NCBI GenBank assembly: GCA_025093555.1
Contig: JAIWNF010000091.1
Coordinates: 1 to 64,000 of the forward strand
DNA: 64,000 nucleotides
Reading direction: 5' to 3'
Source: Circinella umbellata
Lineage: Eukaryota > Mucoromycota > Mucoromycetes > Mucorales > Lichtheimiaceae
The notes beneath the pieces are model-generated. The model ran no database searches. It was given only the letters and a program-made list of their open reading frames with translations, and was not told the origin of the DNA. Made by a program: the position numbers and the translations under genes. This document shows positions 1 to 11,130 of this stretch, in pieces. Each line of letters begins with the position of its first letter. The stretch's first letter is position 1.

Positions 1-482
1 AGTTCTGATGAGGTAGCGACTATTCTATGTCGGTGGGAATGGTTGTTTCTCTAGTTAAATCAATTTTAATTTTATAAATACATAATTCAAACAATTCATG
101 AAGAATATTGAACATATTATAATAAAAACGTACTTTAACATGTGCCAAGTAAGCATCTAAATAATCCCTTTCCTGCGGATCACCCATTATTTCCAAGATC
201 TCGACAACCTATTACAAAGTTAGGTTGGTAATTATCTTATAAAAGTATCGACTTTTTAAAAATATGATAATATATTTATGGACTTTTATGTTCGCATTTA
301 TAGCGTATTAATATGCTTTATATTAATTATCGCTTACGACTATGAGATTAACATTTACTACCCTGCGAGGGTACCACATGGAAGGAATACTGACACTATT
401 ATTGTTATGCGTAATTACCTAATTTATCAGTATATACGTACTTAATTTACATAATTGATACAAACTTTATAAATCAATAGTC

Positions 483-1197
483 TTACATTGCGTCAGCATC
501 AGCGATTTGTTGGTCATTGACTCCTTCTGCTAAAGCAATGGCTGTTTTATACATAACGTTAGTACAAAGCAAAGAAATAAAGTAACTACGGTGCAAATAA
601 TTTCTTGACTTAACAGTTTAATTGGGGAAATCGCTGCTGAAGCATCTGAAGTTTTATTTGGCACATGTGCATATCTGGATACAACACCAAATATTTACTT
701 GTTTGACGGTTTAAGTTTAACTCATGATATAACGCAGCTTCCAAAATTCTTGATTTATCACTTCTCGGGGGAGCTTTTTTTTGTGTTAGTTTTTTTTATA
801 TGGTCAAAAGAACAGTTGGGTTCATACATACCAAACACAAGCACGTCATGATGTTGTTGAAGTATCTAAAGCACAAACCTATATTTATTAGACTACTACG
901 TATTATTTTGTCCTTTATAATATGATTGTATATCACACACCTCATTCAAGGCATCTTCAAGTGGGTGTCCTGCGAAATTAGGAACTTCAAAAACATACAA
1001 CAAAATTTCAATGAGCATATAAACGATATGATTTTCGAACTTTTTTTTATATATGCAAAGTAATACCTTGTCGTTGAAACTGTTGAGGTTGTCGCGGTTG
1101 TTGAGGCTGTTAAATGTTTTAGATTATGTTAAAGAAAAAAAACATTCAATTATTATAATCATTTTTACATACTTGCTGCTGTTGCAAAAGACGAAGT
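483..1197 (-). CDS. Unrecognised spliced gene, 3' part only
   Basis: Four exons on the minus strand join in phase: 941-1039, 832-865, 615-773 and 483-541, with stop TAA at 483-485. Together they give 351 nt, or 116 codons plus stop. Donors are gtgtgt, gtatgt and gttaag, and each acceptor ends in ag. The joined protein starts FENHIVYMLIE, contains LVLYPDMHMCQIK and ends in QQIADADAM. A further upstream Gln-rich exon at about 1173-1197 would join in phase but is weakly supported, and no certain start codon was found. I do not recognise a family. The consistency of four junctions argues for a real or recently active gene rather than chance. It could also be part of an old mobile element. Confidence 0.45.
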
Positions 1198-1968
1198 CTA
1201 CATTTTAGTTGTTAATAATTCTTCAACTTTTATTATTCCACTCCATACAATAATAATAATAGTTATAATATTTACACGTTGTAACGATTCATGTTAATAA
1301 TACTTAATTTTTTTTGAAAAAGAAAAGGCAAAAAAAAAATATAAAAAAAAACACGTTGAGCGAGTTGCTATTATTATAGTGTTACCCCCTTTTTCCCTTT
1401 CCCCCTTTTTTAAATTTATTAAATATATTATCACCTTATAAATTATCAACACCAATAGTAACTCTTTATTATATAATAATTTATTATTGAACAAATAAAA
1501 AAGTACTTATCATACCATGAATAATGTGTTCCATTCAGACCGGCAGAACCAGTTGTTAAAGATAAGTAGGATAATTGCTACCTGTACAAGTAATTCTAAC
1601 CTAAGCCAGTAAAGAGCACGTGTACAAGTAGCTGCAACATTTACAAGTAATTGCAACGCTTGCAATTAACTGTTACAAGTACAAGTTACTAATACTCATG
1701 AATTACAACCAATTATCAATTTTAAGATAGATAGATAGAAATTAGTATAAATACGACATTTGTCTTCCTCAATTATATCTTTAGTTTTACTAAGCTTTAC
1801 TAAATTTACTAGAGTTCTTTTATTTTTATAAGTTATGTATTTATTATAATCTATCCTTTTCCTTGAGTCATACGTATACTCGGAATTATATTCATTCTTC
1901 TAATACGATATGATCGAACCGTATCAATAGTGTATTTTATCAAAGTTTGTAACACTATAAATGTTCAT
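1198..1968. other. AT-rich intergenic stretch
   Basis: Mostly AT-rich DNA. Around 1580-1690 there is a run of imperfect 'tacaagta' / 'gcaac' type repeats that looks like degenerate tandem duplication. No convincing coding exon or RNA gene was seen. Confidence 0.4.
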
Positions 1969-3069
1969 CTAACGATGTTTTTTTCTGCGATTCTTCTTCT
2001 GTTGTTTAAAATGATTCCCAAAAATTTGGTAATATTTAAATATAATACTTTTTACAAAATAGTCTTCATGTAATCCAATCTTCTGGTGCAGACCAGTTTT
2101 TAAAGCGTTTTCGATATCTGCCTTGAGTTGCTCCTTCACTTCGTTTTCATGTCGATCAGAAAATATGTTACTGGAATGAAAAACACTAATGTACTTTTGA
2201 ATTTCATAATGCGAATGCCATCGCAGTTCCTTCTTGAGAGCCTCTTCAAATGTACGGGTTATTTGAAAACGCAAAAGATTCACCAGTAACTCCAAGACTT
2301 TGGAGTCCCCGTAAATATTGTAGACGCATTGTGTAAATGGACGAAAGGGATCTTTCGTAGGTATAGCTTCATTAACCAAATTCAACAAAAACGTGTCTCC
2401 TGGTATCCATGCTCTTGGTTTAGTTTGTCGAAATCCATCATACAGCTTTTTTTCCTCATTATGCAAAGCATAAGGTAAAATGGTCCAATTCAATACATAC
2501 TCCAACCAAAGTGTTGCTTTTTCAGCTGCTACAATCAGAGGACGTACTGCTTCATGTTGAGTAGGAAAATCGATATATTGTATAGCATCAATTGTCATAC
2601 ATTTTGCTATCCAATAAGATAATGTTTCTGATATTTTACCCGTAAATTTGATTCCTCCTTTTTCATCCAATTCAACGTTGTTGTCGCGTTGGTATGTAGT
2701 ATATTCTGTTAACCAAGAAAGCTGAATTTCTGTCATAAGAATAAAGTCTATTGACGGATGGCTATTATTGACGTATGATTTATAATATGCTGATTCTCGA
2801 GTTATTGGACTAATTTTAATATTATTATTTAAAAGTAAACAGTTTTCAAGATATTCTTGTCTTGCAAGTTGTTCATATGTCAAACTTGGTGTACTAAATT
2901 GCATCCTGCTGTTCGTCTCTTCAAGTGCGTCGCATTCTTTCAATAAATGGTATCTGGTTATGGGTGCGACAGATAAACCAGTATTACTATGAGCTAGTAT
3001 GTCATTTATTCTCTTTATATTGGCATCGACTACATTACGCCGTGCTTGTTTTGCTTCTTGACTGTTCAT
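1969..3069 (-). CDS. Hypothetical protein, 366 aa, single exon
   Basis: This is an uninterrupted 366-codon reading frame starting at ATG 3067-3069. Such a length is not expected by chance in DNA this AT-rich. The protein is soluble-looking, with no signal peptide or membrane segment. It is rich in Lys, Glu and aromatic residues and ends in a very basic tail (KKNRRKKHR) that could act in nuclear or nucleic-acid binding, which is inference. I recognise no catalytic motif or named domain. The gene lacks introns, unlike the housekeeping genes here, and sits 1 kb from a decayed MULE transposase. It could be a lineage-specific gene or a mobile-element accessory ORF. Confidence 0.6.
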   Translation of the reverse strand: MNSQEAKQARRNVVDANIKRINDILAHSNTGLSVAPITRYHLLKECDALEETNSRMQFSTPSLTYEQLARQEYLENCLLLNNNIKISPITRESAYYKSYVNNSHPSIDFILMTEIQLSWLTEYTTYQRDNNVELDEKGGIKFTGKISETLSYWIAKCMTIDAIQYIDFPTQHEAVRPLIVAAEKATLWLEYVLNWTILPYALHNEEKKLYDGFRQTKPRAWIPGDTFLLNLVNEAIPTKDPFRPFTQCVYNIYGDSKVLELLVNLLRFQITRTFEEALKKELRWHSHYEIQKYISVFHSSNIFSDRHENEVKEQLKADIENALKTGLHQKIGLHEDYFVKSIIFKYYQIFGNHFKQQKKNRRKKHR

Positions 3070-4085
3070 AATGTAAAAAGATGTAATTATTTCAAGTTTT
3101 CTTTGTTTATGATTTTATCTAGAGAAGTTTAATAAGGAAATTTTCGTCATACAAAATAAACAAACTAGGTGAATGTTAATGTATCTTATTTCAAATTCAA
3201 AACATACACCCGCTTTTGGTAAACTGTTTGTAAAAAGCATTTTCACCATGCCCCGATCCTCTCCAATTTCTTTGTCTATAATTCTTTTTTATCCACCCAC
3301 ATATTTGCATGATATAAAGGAGAACTTGTATATGTGCGTACAGTGATATATTGAAAAAAAAATTAAAACGTGAAAGTGGGTTTAATTGTGTGCAGTGTAT
3401 CTATGTCTGTAGAAAAAATATAATTGACGGACGTTGGCTTACTGAGAATAAATAAATAATGTGATGGCAAAATGTAAATCCAAACACTTCCATCCAAAAA
3501 AAGATAAGTAATTACTATAAATGATATAAGGTGTGGGGTTGTTAATTTCAGACACACCTTGCAATTGATAGTGATGAATCTTTATATCTTAGTAATATAA
3601 CTGTACCAGTGAATACGAATAATAAGTGGAAATAAGTTAGTCGTTAGAGGATGAGAGATAAAGAACAAGGGCTCATGCTTTTATGTTTAATATGATTAAA
3701 ATATAAAGGTACATAAAAAAACCCAGCTCCTTCTTTTGAATTATTACGATTACCTTCTTTCTTTTTATTCAATATATTTCACTGTTTATACTTTTGCATA
3801 AAGGTTGAATGAATTTATTTTTTCTGGTTGTTGTGGGAATATGGAGATTTTAATTCAATTCTATTACAGCCTGTGTCGTCAATATTGGTGACAAATAAAG
3901 GCGTTTCACCCAGGGGCAAATAACAAATCGCGCGTCTTTCCCATCTTTATGGGTATATTCGCAATCCTTTTCATTATTTTTTTTATTCCTCATTATCTGT
4001 ATTTATCCTGAGCAATCAAACTAACGACACCCTTTATATTGTAAACAAACGACCTCCTGCTGACTGGGTCAGTTCCCCTATAGAG
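3070..4085. other. Intergenic region
   Basis: No supported gene. The segment 3846-3904 resembles the sequence upstream of the U1 snRNA gene (see the separate repeat entry). The rest is AT-rich DNA with short poly-A and poly-T tracts. Confidence 0.4.
3846..3904 (+). repeat. Block resembling the U1 upstream region
   Basis: The stretch starting gattttaattcaattct, followed by tgtcgtca, a short spacer, gacaaa and then ggcg, is closely similar in order and orientation to 6625-6711 upstream of U1. The U1-side copy has an extra piece of about 30 nt in the middle. The core GTCGTCAATATTGGTGAC is an imperfect palindrome. It could be a shared small-RNA promoter element or a fragment of a dispersed repeat. 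Confidence 0.4.
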
Positions 4086-6401
4086 TTGACTTTTCACAAT
4101 GAATATAATTTTAATAAATGGTTTGCTGAAGAAGCTTCTTGCCATGCGACTTGGAACAAGAAAAAAAGCACAATCTCAACAGCAGCTCCTCCAACTTCAT
4201 TCACAAAAGATACTCCTGGTCCCAAAAAAAAATTGATTGGTCTCTTTTGTACGTCTGTGATCATAGTCGTAAATTATCTTCCATCCCCCCAGCAACCAAG
4301 AAACGTCGAACAAATTTATCAAAACACACTGGTTGTACTGCAAAAATAAAAGCTACCAAACGTGCTGTTGATGGTATTATTGAAGTAATGTATCATTGGA
4401 CCCATGATGGTCATAATCCTTTCAGTGAACAGGATATAAAAGAATCAAGACTTCCATTCGATGTTAAGAATTGGATTGAAAAACATGTTGAAGAAAAGAA
4501 AGATTGGAGAGGAATAAAAGACTTATTACAGTTGTCGAATGAAGAAATGAATGAGGTATGTATAACTGGCATGCTTAAATGTGTAGTCATCTAGGATGCG
4601 ATATCTAATTTGCTGTTTGATTAGTTTGAAAATGAAATAAATGTAGATCCAAATGTTTTGAAAATACCAGCTGCTCTCCGTGTACATCGCCATGATATTG
4701 TAAATCAAATCCAACAACGTTTAAATAATATTTCAAGAAAACACCGATTTGACAAACAAAGCACCCAAGCCTGGATTGATATCCTTAAAGAAAAAGGTTA
4801 TGATACCTTATTTGAAACTACTACTACATCCGAAGCTGACGAAAAGGCTAATGGATCCAAAAAAGAACTATTAATGGTTGCATGGGTCGCTCCATGGCAG
4901 AAAAAGGTATAAATTTGTATTTTGTTTTTGTTTTATATTATTTATAATTTATGCTCTTTTACTAATGTTCTTTTACACAGATATTATTGAAACAAGAGGA
5001 TATTAATCTCGATTCTACACATAAAACATGTGTATCATTTTTGTCTGATCGTGGTGATTGCTATTTGTTTTCGCTTGTTACTAGGAGTGATGTAACGAAC
5101 AAAGGTTGTCCTGTTGCTTTTTTTATTACGAATTCTGAATCTTCATTTACTATTTAGTCGTTGGCTCTCGTGGCTTAAGTTTGAATGTGGTTTTTATCCC
5201 AAACGTATTATGATCGATTGTAGTGTAACTGAAATGGATGCTATTTTGTCTACGTTTGGTACCGAAGTCCAAGTTTTAGTTTGCCATTGGCATATTCGAC
5301 GGGCATGGGAAAAGAAAGTTAAACAGGTACGTTACTAACTTAAATAACTTTTGCTTGGATACATAAACATTTTCTTTAACAGATCATTGATAGATCAAAA
5401 GCTCGATTAGTACTGTAGATTCTAAAGCTTTACGTAAAAAAGCTCGTGTTTATTTAAGTTCATTGATGTACGCAAAGGATCCAGAAGAATTTGATGTAAA
5501 GTGGAACGAATTCAGGCAGTGTCACCTTGTTGAAGATATAACGTTTTATACATACATGTTTGCTTATTACTATCCTAAAAGAGAAAAGTGGAGTAAGGTG
5601 TGGCGAGAGGTATGTAATATTATTAAAACAAACTATCATAATAGGGTATTCATTTTCACACAAATAATCTTATTGGATCTTGGCATAACCAATTAAAAAC
5701 TCATTATTTAAAAAAAACAAGAAAGCACAGAATTGATTATATAGTCTGGCTCATTACCCAAGTTGTTGATTGCGCGTATAGACAATCTATATTACAAGTA
5801 TTTCATGGATTTGAAGATGTGGACTTGACGAAAGAAGAAAAAAAACGGCATAAAACGGCATATGAACTTGATGATGATACCGCTACAGAATATATTTCAG
5901 CTGTAGATGCTCAAAAAGTAAGTAAAAACGCGTTATAAGAACTGTTTCATGTTCTAATGATTAATGAGTAATCTATTGTATATATAGATATAGGTAAAGT
6001 CGTTTACAAAAGAAAATATCTATTATGAAATTGTTGTTCGAGAAGGCGTCTTGCATTTGTGTACCTGTCCTGACTTTTATTTTAATCGTATACTATGTAA
6101 ACATATTTTTCTTCGTAATCGCGTCTGTGATATTCCTCTTCATCGTGTTGGTATCTCTCGTTCAATACAACCTGTTAGACCTGTCAACGAAGCTGATAAT
6201 GGAAAAATCGAAGAAATTCGTTTACAAGAGCTCAGAAAAAATATCTTATCAAAAATAACATCATCAGTAGACATGTTAAACCGTACTTTATTGAATATGA
6301 CGCCTGATCAATTAGAAGAATGTAATCAAGCAACGCAAAATTTAAATAATATTTTACAAAATGTGATAGATTCAAGAAATGCAGTTAGAAAACAAAAATA
6401 A
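4086..6401 (+). pseudogene. Frameshifted MULE-type transposase with SWIM zinc finger
   Basis: Pieces of one protein lie in order in several frames. They include an N-terminal region with CDHSRK and HTGC, which resembles the zinc-binding start of MULE/FAR1 proteins. A transposase core follows with MIDCSVTEMDAI and CHWHIRRAW, then a conserved SWHNQLKT segment near 5680. The C-terminal SWIM finger has a C-x-C ... C-x-H pattern (CTCPDF ... CKHIF) near 6050-6110. Probable introns lie at about 4556-4624, 4909-4980, 5327-5383, 5611-5645 and from 5920. Three breaks are not explained by splicing: an A-run near 4226-4235, near 5140-5155 and near 5400-5410. MULE-family DDE transposases cut and paste DNA. 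This copy is probably dead, though the 3' third is still open. Terminal inverted repeats were not identified. Confidence 0.7.
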
Positions 6402-6624
6402 ATAATAATTTAATCACTCCACTTATAATATATAAATACAATAAAAATAAAGAACCCACTTATACTTTTCTGGATTATATACATAAAACCACTTTGTTAA
6501 AATTTTTTGTGATAATTCGAGAGTTTTGAATTAAGTGAAAACGTTGTTAAAGCATTTCAATACTTGGTTTTTTTTGTCTAAGTCAAACTAATAATAAGGA
6601 CTTAGTTTTTTTTTGTATGTACTG

Positions 6625-6711
6625 GATTTTTATTTCAATTTTATCTCAGCAGTCCATTTTGGAGAGCAGTCCCGACTTGGTGTCGTCATTATCGTGGACA
6701 AAAATCGCCGC
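6625..6711 (+). promoter_or_regulatory. Candidate upstream element of U1 snRNA
   Basis: This block lies about 100-185 nt upstream of the U1 5' end and shares two matching segments with 3846-3904. The shared parts are a T-rich segment ending in a cag-like motif and tgtcgtca followed by gacaaa. The position would suit a distal or proximal snRNA promoter element, but that role is inferred only from position and partial duplication. Confidence 0.3.
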
Positions 6712-6774
6712 AAAAAAAGTTTAGCAGTCATGAATATAAACTCAAATTTGAAAATCCGCAACTTCAAAAAAAAG

Positions 6775-6782
6775 TATAAATA
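6775..6782 (+). promoter_or_regulatory. TATA box of U1 snRNA gene
   Basis: TATAAATA lies about 30-36 nt before the inferred U1 start at 6811, a normal TATA distance. It is followed by gaggcgcttttcgc. Confidence 0.5.
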
Positions 6783-6810
6783 GAGGCGCTTTTCGCAACT
6801 GATGCAACTC

Positions 6811-6981
6811 ATACTTACCTGAGCCGTGTGTTTGGTGATCAAGGATGCCGGGCACACAGGGCGGATGGTGACCATTGCACTTCCGGTTGCTGACTGCTCT
6901 GCGAACACTCTTCGGGGTGTCTCGAGGCTATAATTTTTGCTTTGGGGAGATGGTCGGTTCGCTGACTTTCTCCCCGCTCCC
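6811..6981 (+). ncRNA. U1 spliceosomal snRNA
   Basis: The RNA begins ATACTTACCTG, the canonical U1 5' end that pairs with 5' splice sites. Stem-loop I contains GATCAAGGA, close to the U1-70K loop consensus. Stem-loop II carries ATTGCAC at 6874-6880, the U1A (Mud1) recognition sequence. Stem-loop III is a six-pair stem at 6905-6920 capped by a TTCG tetraloop. An Sm site, AATTTTTG, lies at 6932-6939. The terminal stem-loop IV (6944-6975) pairs GGGGAGA with TCTCCCC and then GTCGG with CTGAC around another TTCG loop. Total length is about 170 nt, compared with 164 nt in human. The order of all elements is complete, so it looks functional. The minus-strand ORF over it is a coincidence. Confidence 0.95.
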
Positions 6982-8730
6982 AATTTTAATAAGTAAATGA
7001 TAAAAAAAATAAAATTTTAAATAATTTGCGGGTAATCTATATGCCCGTTTTTTTTATATTGTTTTGCTAAATGCATGCTTTTTTTTTTTACCTTTGGGTT
7101 TGGTTTTGACATAAGAAAAAGAAGTTATTGTATTTTTTACTCGTTATACGCTTATAGATTTAATAATGATTGATCAAGTGATATTAAAAAAAACGAAGTT
7201 GCTTTTTTTTCTTTCTCCCTTTTGTACACTGGCTATTTAAAATGAATTTCTTGTAGCAAATGAAAAACAAAAAGAAGTCAGTGTTTACTATCAATACTAT
7301 GCCCAAGTAGTAACGAAGTAAGAAAGAATTATGAGTATGCCTCAAATATCAGATGCAAACGCGAACTTGTCCTGAACAAAGGTGGATTTCAATGCAATGT
7401 ACAAAATGAGTTAGAAGACGTAGTAAAACATCTGTTAATTATAAATGTATATAAAATAATGGTAAGAATATATGGTTGTTGTGACCAATAGAGCAAAAAC
7501 TTTAGAAAAAGCATTCTTGTCGTGCGAATCGGCAATCAAGACCATGTTTGAATTGACACTATAAAATATTCATTATAGTATATTACTCAATATGATTATA
7601 TAGAAATTTAAGCTTTGTTAATGCAATGTGGGGAGCTGACTAAATTTTACAGTAGTATTAAGCACTTTTCATCTTCTAGCTTTAAAGTAAAAAAAAAGCT
7701 CACACCCTAAAAAGGGGAACACGCAATAGTAATAAATAGTAGTAACATCAGATTCTTATTATACAGACCAATATAAATATATCTTACGCGTTGAATTTAA
7801 TAGTTTAATAATAATAACACCTATTCTATTAATGAATCAAGCGGGGTAAAGAAATCTTTTTTTTTTCTTGTCTATCTAATGGACACAAATAAATTAATGG
7901 AGAAGAGGAGTAAGAAGCGGAGGAAAAAGAAGTATTATTATTACTATTATAAAACTTGAAGCGTATGACAAAAAAAAGCCGCGCACTTTCAGGTTACATG
8001 ACATTGTGTAATACAGTTTTAAAGTTTCCGTAATATTCCATATCATTACTTTTTACGGATTTCCAAAGAGATGGATAAACCATCAATTTATATAGTAGGA
8101 TATACTGGGAAACCGGAATATCCCGTAATTAAATATATAAAACTAAAAAAAAGACTGTTTATAAGAAATAATTATCTTTCTTGAGATCGAAAAGAAGATA
8201 GTTGGAAAAAAGAGACAAATAAAAAAAATAATATTGCTAATAATAATGATAATAATGACGATGTTGAATGTAGAAAATTATATGAGATGATATGCAATAT
8301 ATGTACTTTATTATAGTTACTATTATAGCGATGCAAATAAACATGTTTAAATGATCCAAAAGGGATTATCTTTTAAAAGAAATATGTTTTTTAATACTTT
8401 ATAATGATATTTTATAATAGTGCAAGTATAGTAAAAAAAAGAGAGGAAGAGACAACAATGTCGTAAAAAAAGGATGCTTGTGATGTGAGTATAATATGTA
8501 TAAATATGTTTGTGTTGTTGATGTATAAAGGTCAAGAGGATATGAAAAAGATTACATTTTAGAAGAAAAAAGAAAGATGTAAAAGGAGAGGGAGAGAAAA
8601 AGAAGGGCTTATACTGTACTAAATTTTGATTGTATAAAAGGTTTACGATAAAGAAAAGATGATTATATTAAGGATGAGAAGGAGATATTAACGGGAAAGA
8701 GAGAAGAAAACAGTTGTTGATAAATAAACC
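6982..8730. other. Intergenic region with no supported gene
   Basis: AT-rich DNA with many A and T runs between U1 and the 3' end of the L2HGDH gene. The last few hundred bases are probably the 3' untranslated region of that minus-strand gene. No coding exon was found. Confidence 0.4.
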
Positions 8731-11130
8731 TTATGCGGCGACTGCAAGTGGTTGTGGTTGAGCATCATTCTTTTCATCGGATGCACCTTCTTCCTTCTTC
8801 CATTTAAAGTCTTCTGTTGCTGTATCTGCCAACATTTCTGCAATTGCAAGGGAAGCTGTGCATGCAGGTGTAGGAGCGTTACGGACGCAAAGAATCTTAC
8901 CATCCATTAAATTACGCTCCAAGATATAATCATTGGCAGCAATGCCACCATTTTCAAATACTTGTGACATGACACCAGCAAAACTTTCTTCGACCATGTC
9001 TTCAGTCAATCCTGGAACATAAGCTTGAGCTGCACGTAAAAAGGCACGCTTGTTCATGTCTTTATAAAGTTCACCAATTGATAAGGATGGGTTTTTCAAG
9101 GCAAAAGCCAACAAGTTCATGTTGGTCATGGAGTCAAATAAATCCTTCATACTAAAGTTCATAAAGTCATAACCTTCACGAGAGAATGTAAGACATGCAC
9201 CAGGACCAACAATCATTTGAATACCACGACGGGTGTTAACCTAATGAACCCCCCAAATTTAAAAGAAAAAAAAAAGGGAGAAGAGTCAGAATTTATAAGT
9301 TAATAAGATACTGCAAGGGGAGGAAATTGAATGCGCTGTTGTTATGTGTGTAAATGTAAAAGAATAAATAATATGTTTATATTGACTTACGGTGGGCGTA
9401 AAGTGAACACCGACAGGGATACCGCCTCCACTTGGGACAGGATAGACATTCATACGACAAATACCTCTGTATTCAGGCTTCAGTTGGTAGTAACTACCAC
9501 GGAAAGTGACAACCTTTGCTTTACCAGCATCACCACCTGCTAAGCCAGCAACTCTATCGGAATAGAAACCAGCACAGGTAATGACGTTTTTAGCAGATAC
9601 TTTGAGCGTGGGACCACGTTGGTTAGGTTCAGCGCCCCAAATCTAGATAAAGTAATAATATAAAGTTATAGTTATCAATTTTGGTTGCTTAGGTAACGTT
9701 GCCTTTCTTATTTTCCAGCCTTCCCCTACCCCCCCCCAGAAAAGATAAAATAAAAACCCTTATGATCGATAAGAAAGTAGAAGCCAGTATATATTGAAAT
9801 AGAAGGGTGCGGGGTAAAGGGCTGGGTAAAAAGTAAAAAGACCAACAAAATCTGGATTATTTTCTTTATAACATACCTCGATTCTACCATCGTCTCTCTT
9901 TTCAAATTTTTTTGCTTCAAAAGCAAGTTTGACTTCAGCACGTCTATTATAAAACATGATATACAAAAATAAAAAAAAGGCTCGTGTTAGTTATTAGATA
10001 ATATCAATCTGGGGGGGAGAGGTCATGCGATTATGATGTGTGGAAAAAGACGGAAGAATCAATAGTGTGGGGCGGGAACTTTACCCAGATTGGACAATTT
10101 CGTTTGCAATGCATTGAGCAACCAAGCCAAAGTCAGTAATACCAGTGTTAGGAGAATACAAAGCGGAGTAAGCTACCACATTAGGTTCGAGTTTACGAAT
10201 CTAAATGATAATTTTGATAATTAAAGAGATAAGTAAAAAAAAAAAAAAAAAAAAAATCCGAAGAATTCAAAATACGCAGAACAAAAAAAAAAACAAAAAA
10301 AAACAAAAACAAAAACCTCCACATTAAAAAAAGAAAGAGAGTGTGCGTGCACATACACACAAACACAAAAAGTAGTCTAACAAAAAAAATTAACTAACCT
10401 CCTCACTATTTAAGACTTCTAGATCCTTGACACCATTCAAAGAAGCAATTTCATAAAGTCGTTCGACTTGTTTGTGTTCCTTTTCATCCACAGCAACAAT
10501 CAATTTACCACAACGTTCAACAGGCAGTTGATTTTGCTTACAATATTCATACATCAATTCAGCGCCACGAACACATGTATATGCCATACGAGAACCAGGT
10601 TTATAATATATACCAGCATGGATAACGCCACTGTTATGACCTGTTTGATGAGCTGCCACTTCGCGTTCTTTCTCAAGAACGGCAATGGTCATATCAGGGA
10701 AACGCTTCAATAATTCGCGTGCAGTAGCCAAGCCAATGATACCACCACCAACTAATATATATATTACAGTTAGTAAAAAATAAAAAGTAAAATTATATAC
10801 ATAAAATACTTAATAAAAAGATATGATAACTAAAGTAAGAAAAAAAGCTTTACCAATAACAACATCGAAATCAGTTTTTCCATTACTCTCGGAAAGTGCA
10901 GTACGGAAACGTTGTTCAGCAGCCATACCGCGTAATTTGGCAAAACCTGGATTCACAGGCATGTTTTCACCAGGAAGGCTTTCCCATAATGAAAGCTTTT
11001 GTTCAGCATGTACCTTCTTGGGTTCAGGTCTTATTGCCATGTAAGCCATACCTGTGGCAGCAAAAGCACCCATTGTAAGAGCAGGGATACGACCTCGAGA
11101 AAATAATCTGGTAGATCGAGCAAATACCAT
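8731..11130 (-). CDS. L2HGDH: L-2-hydroxyglutarate dehydrogenase, mitochondrial
   Basis: This FAD enzyme oxidises L-2-hydroxyglutarate to 2-oxoglutarate in mitochondria, a metabolite-repair reaction. Six exons join in phase: 10854-11130, 10399-10751, 10085-10200, 9877-9943, 9642-9391 and 9240-8731, giving 524 aa. The N-terminus (MVFARSTRLFSRGR) is a typical Arg/Ser-rich mitochondrial presequence followed by a hydrophobic stretch. The FAD-binding glycine motif (VVIVGGGIIGLATA) spans the first intron at about residue 90. The family signature HNSGVIHAGIYYKPGS follows, and near the end come a GPGACLTF strand and the FAD-contact segment NAPTPACTASLAIA. The protein is slightly longer than human L2HGDH (463 aa), mainly at the N-terminus. 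No breaks were seen. Confidence 0.95.

Noticed and set aside
1880..1960. Possible tRNA because of a ggttcgatc-like B box on the minus strand
   Set aside because: No acceptor stem, anticodon arm or A box can be folded around it.
6630..6983. 117-aa minus-strand ORF
   Set aside because: It is antisense to the U1 snRNA gene. Its sequence constraint is explained by the RNA, and no protein family is recognisable.
10230..10330. Poly-A and A-rich tract as a retroelement tail
   Set aside because: It lies inside an intron of the L2HGDH gene, with no reverse-transcriptase sequence or duplication next to it.
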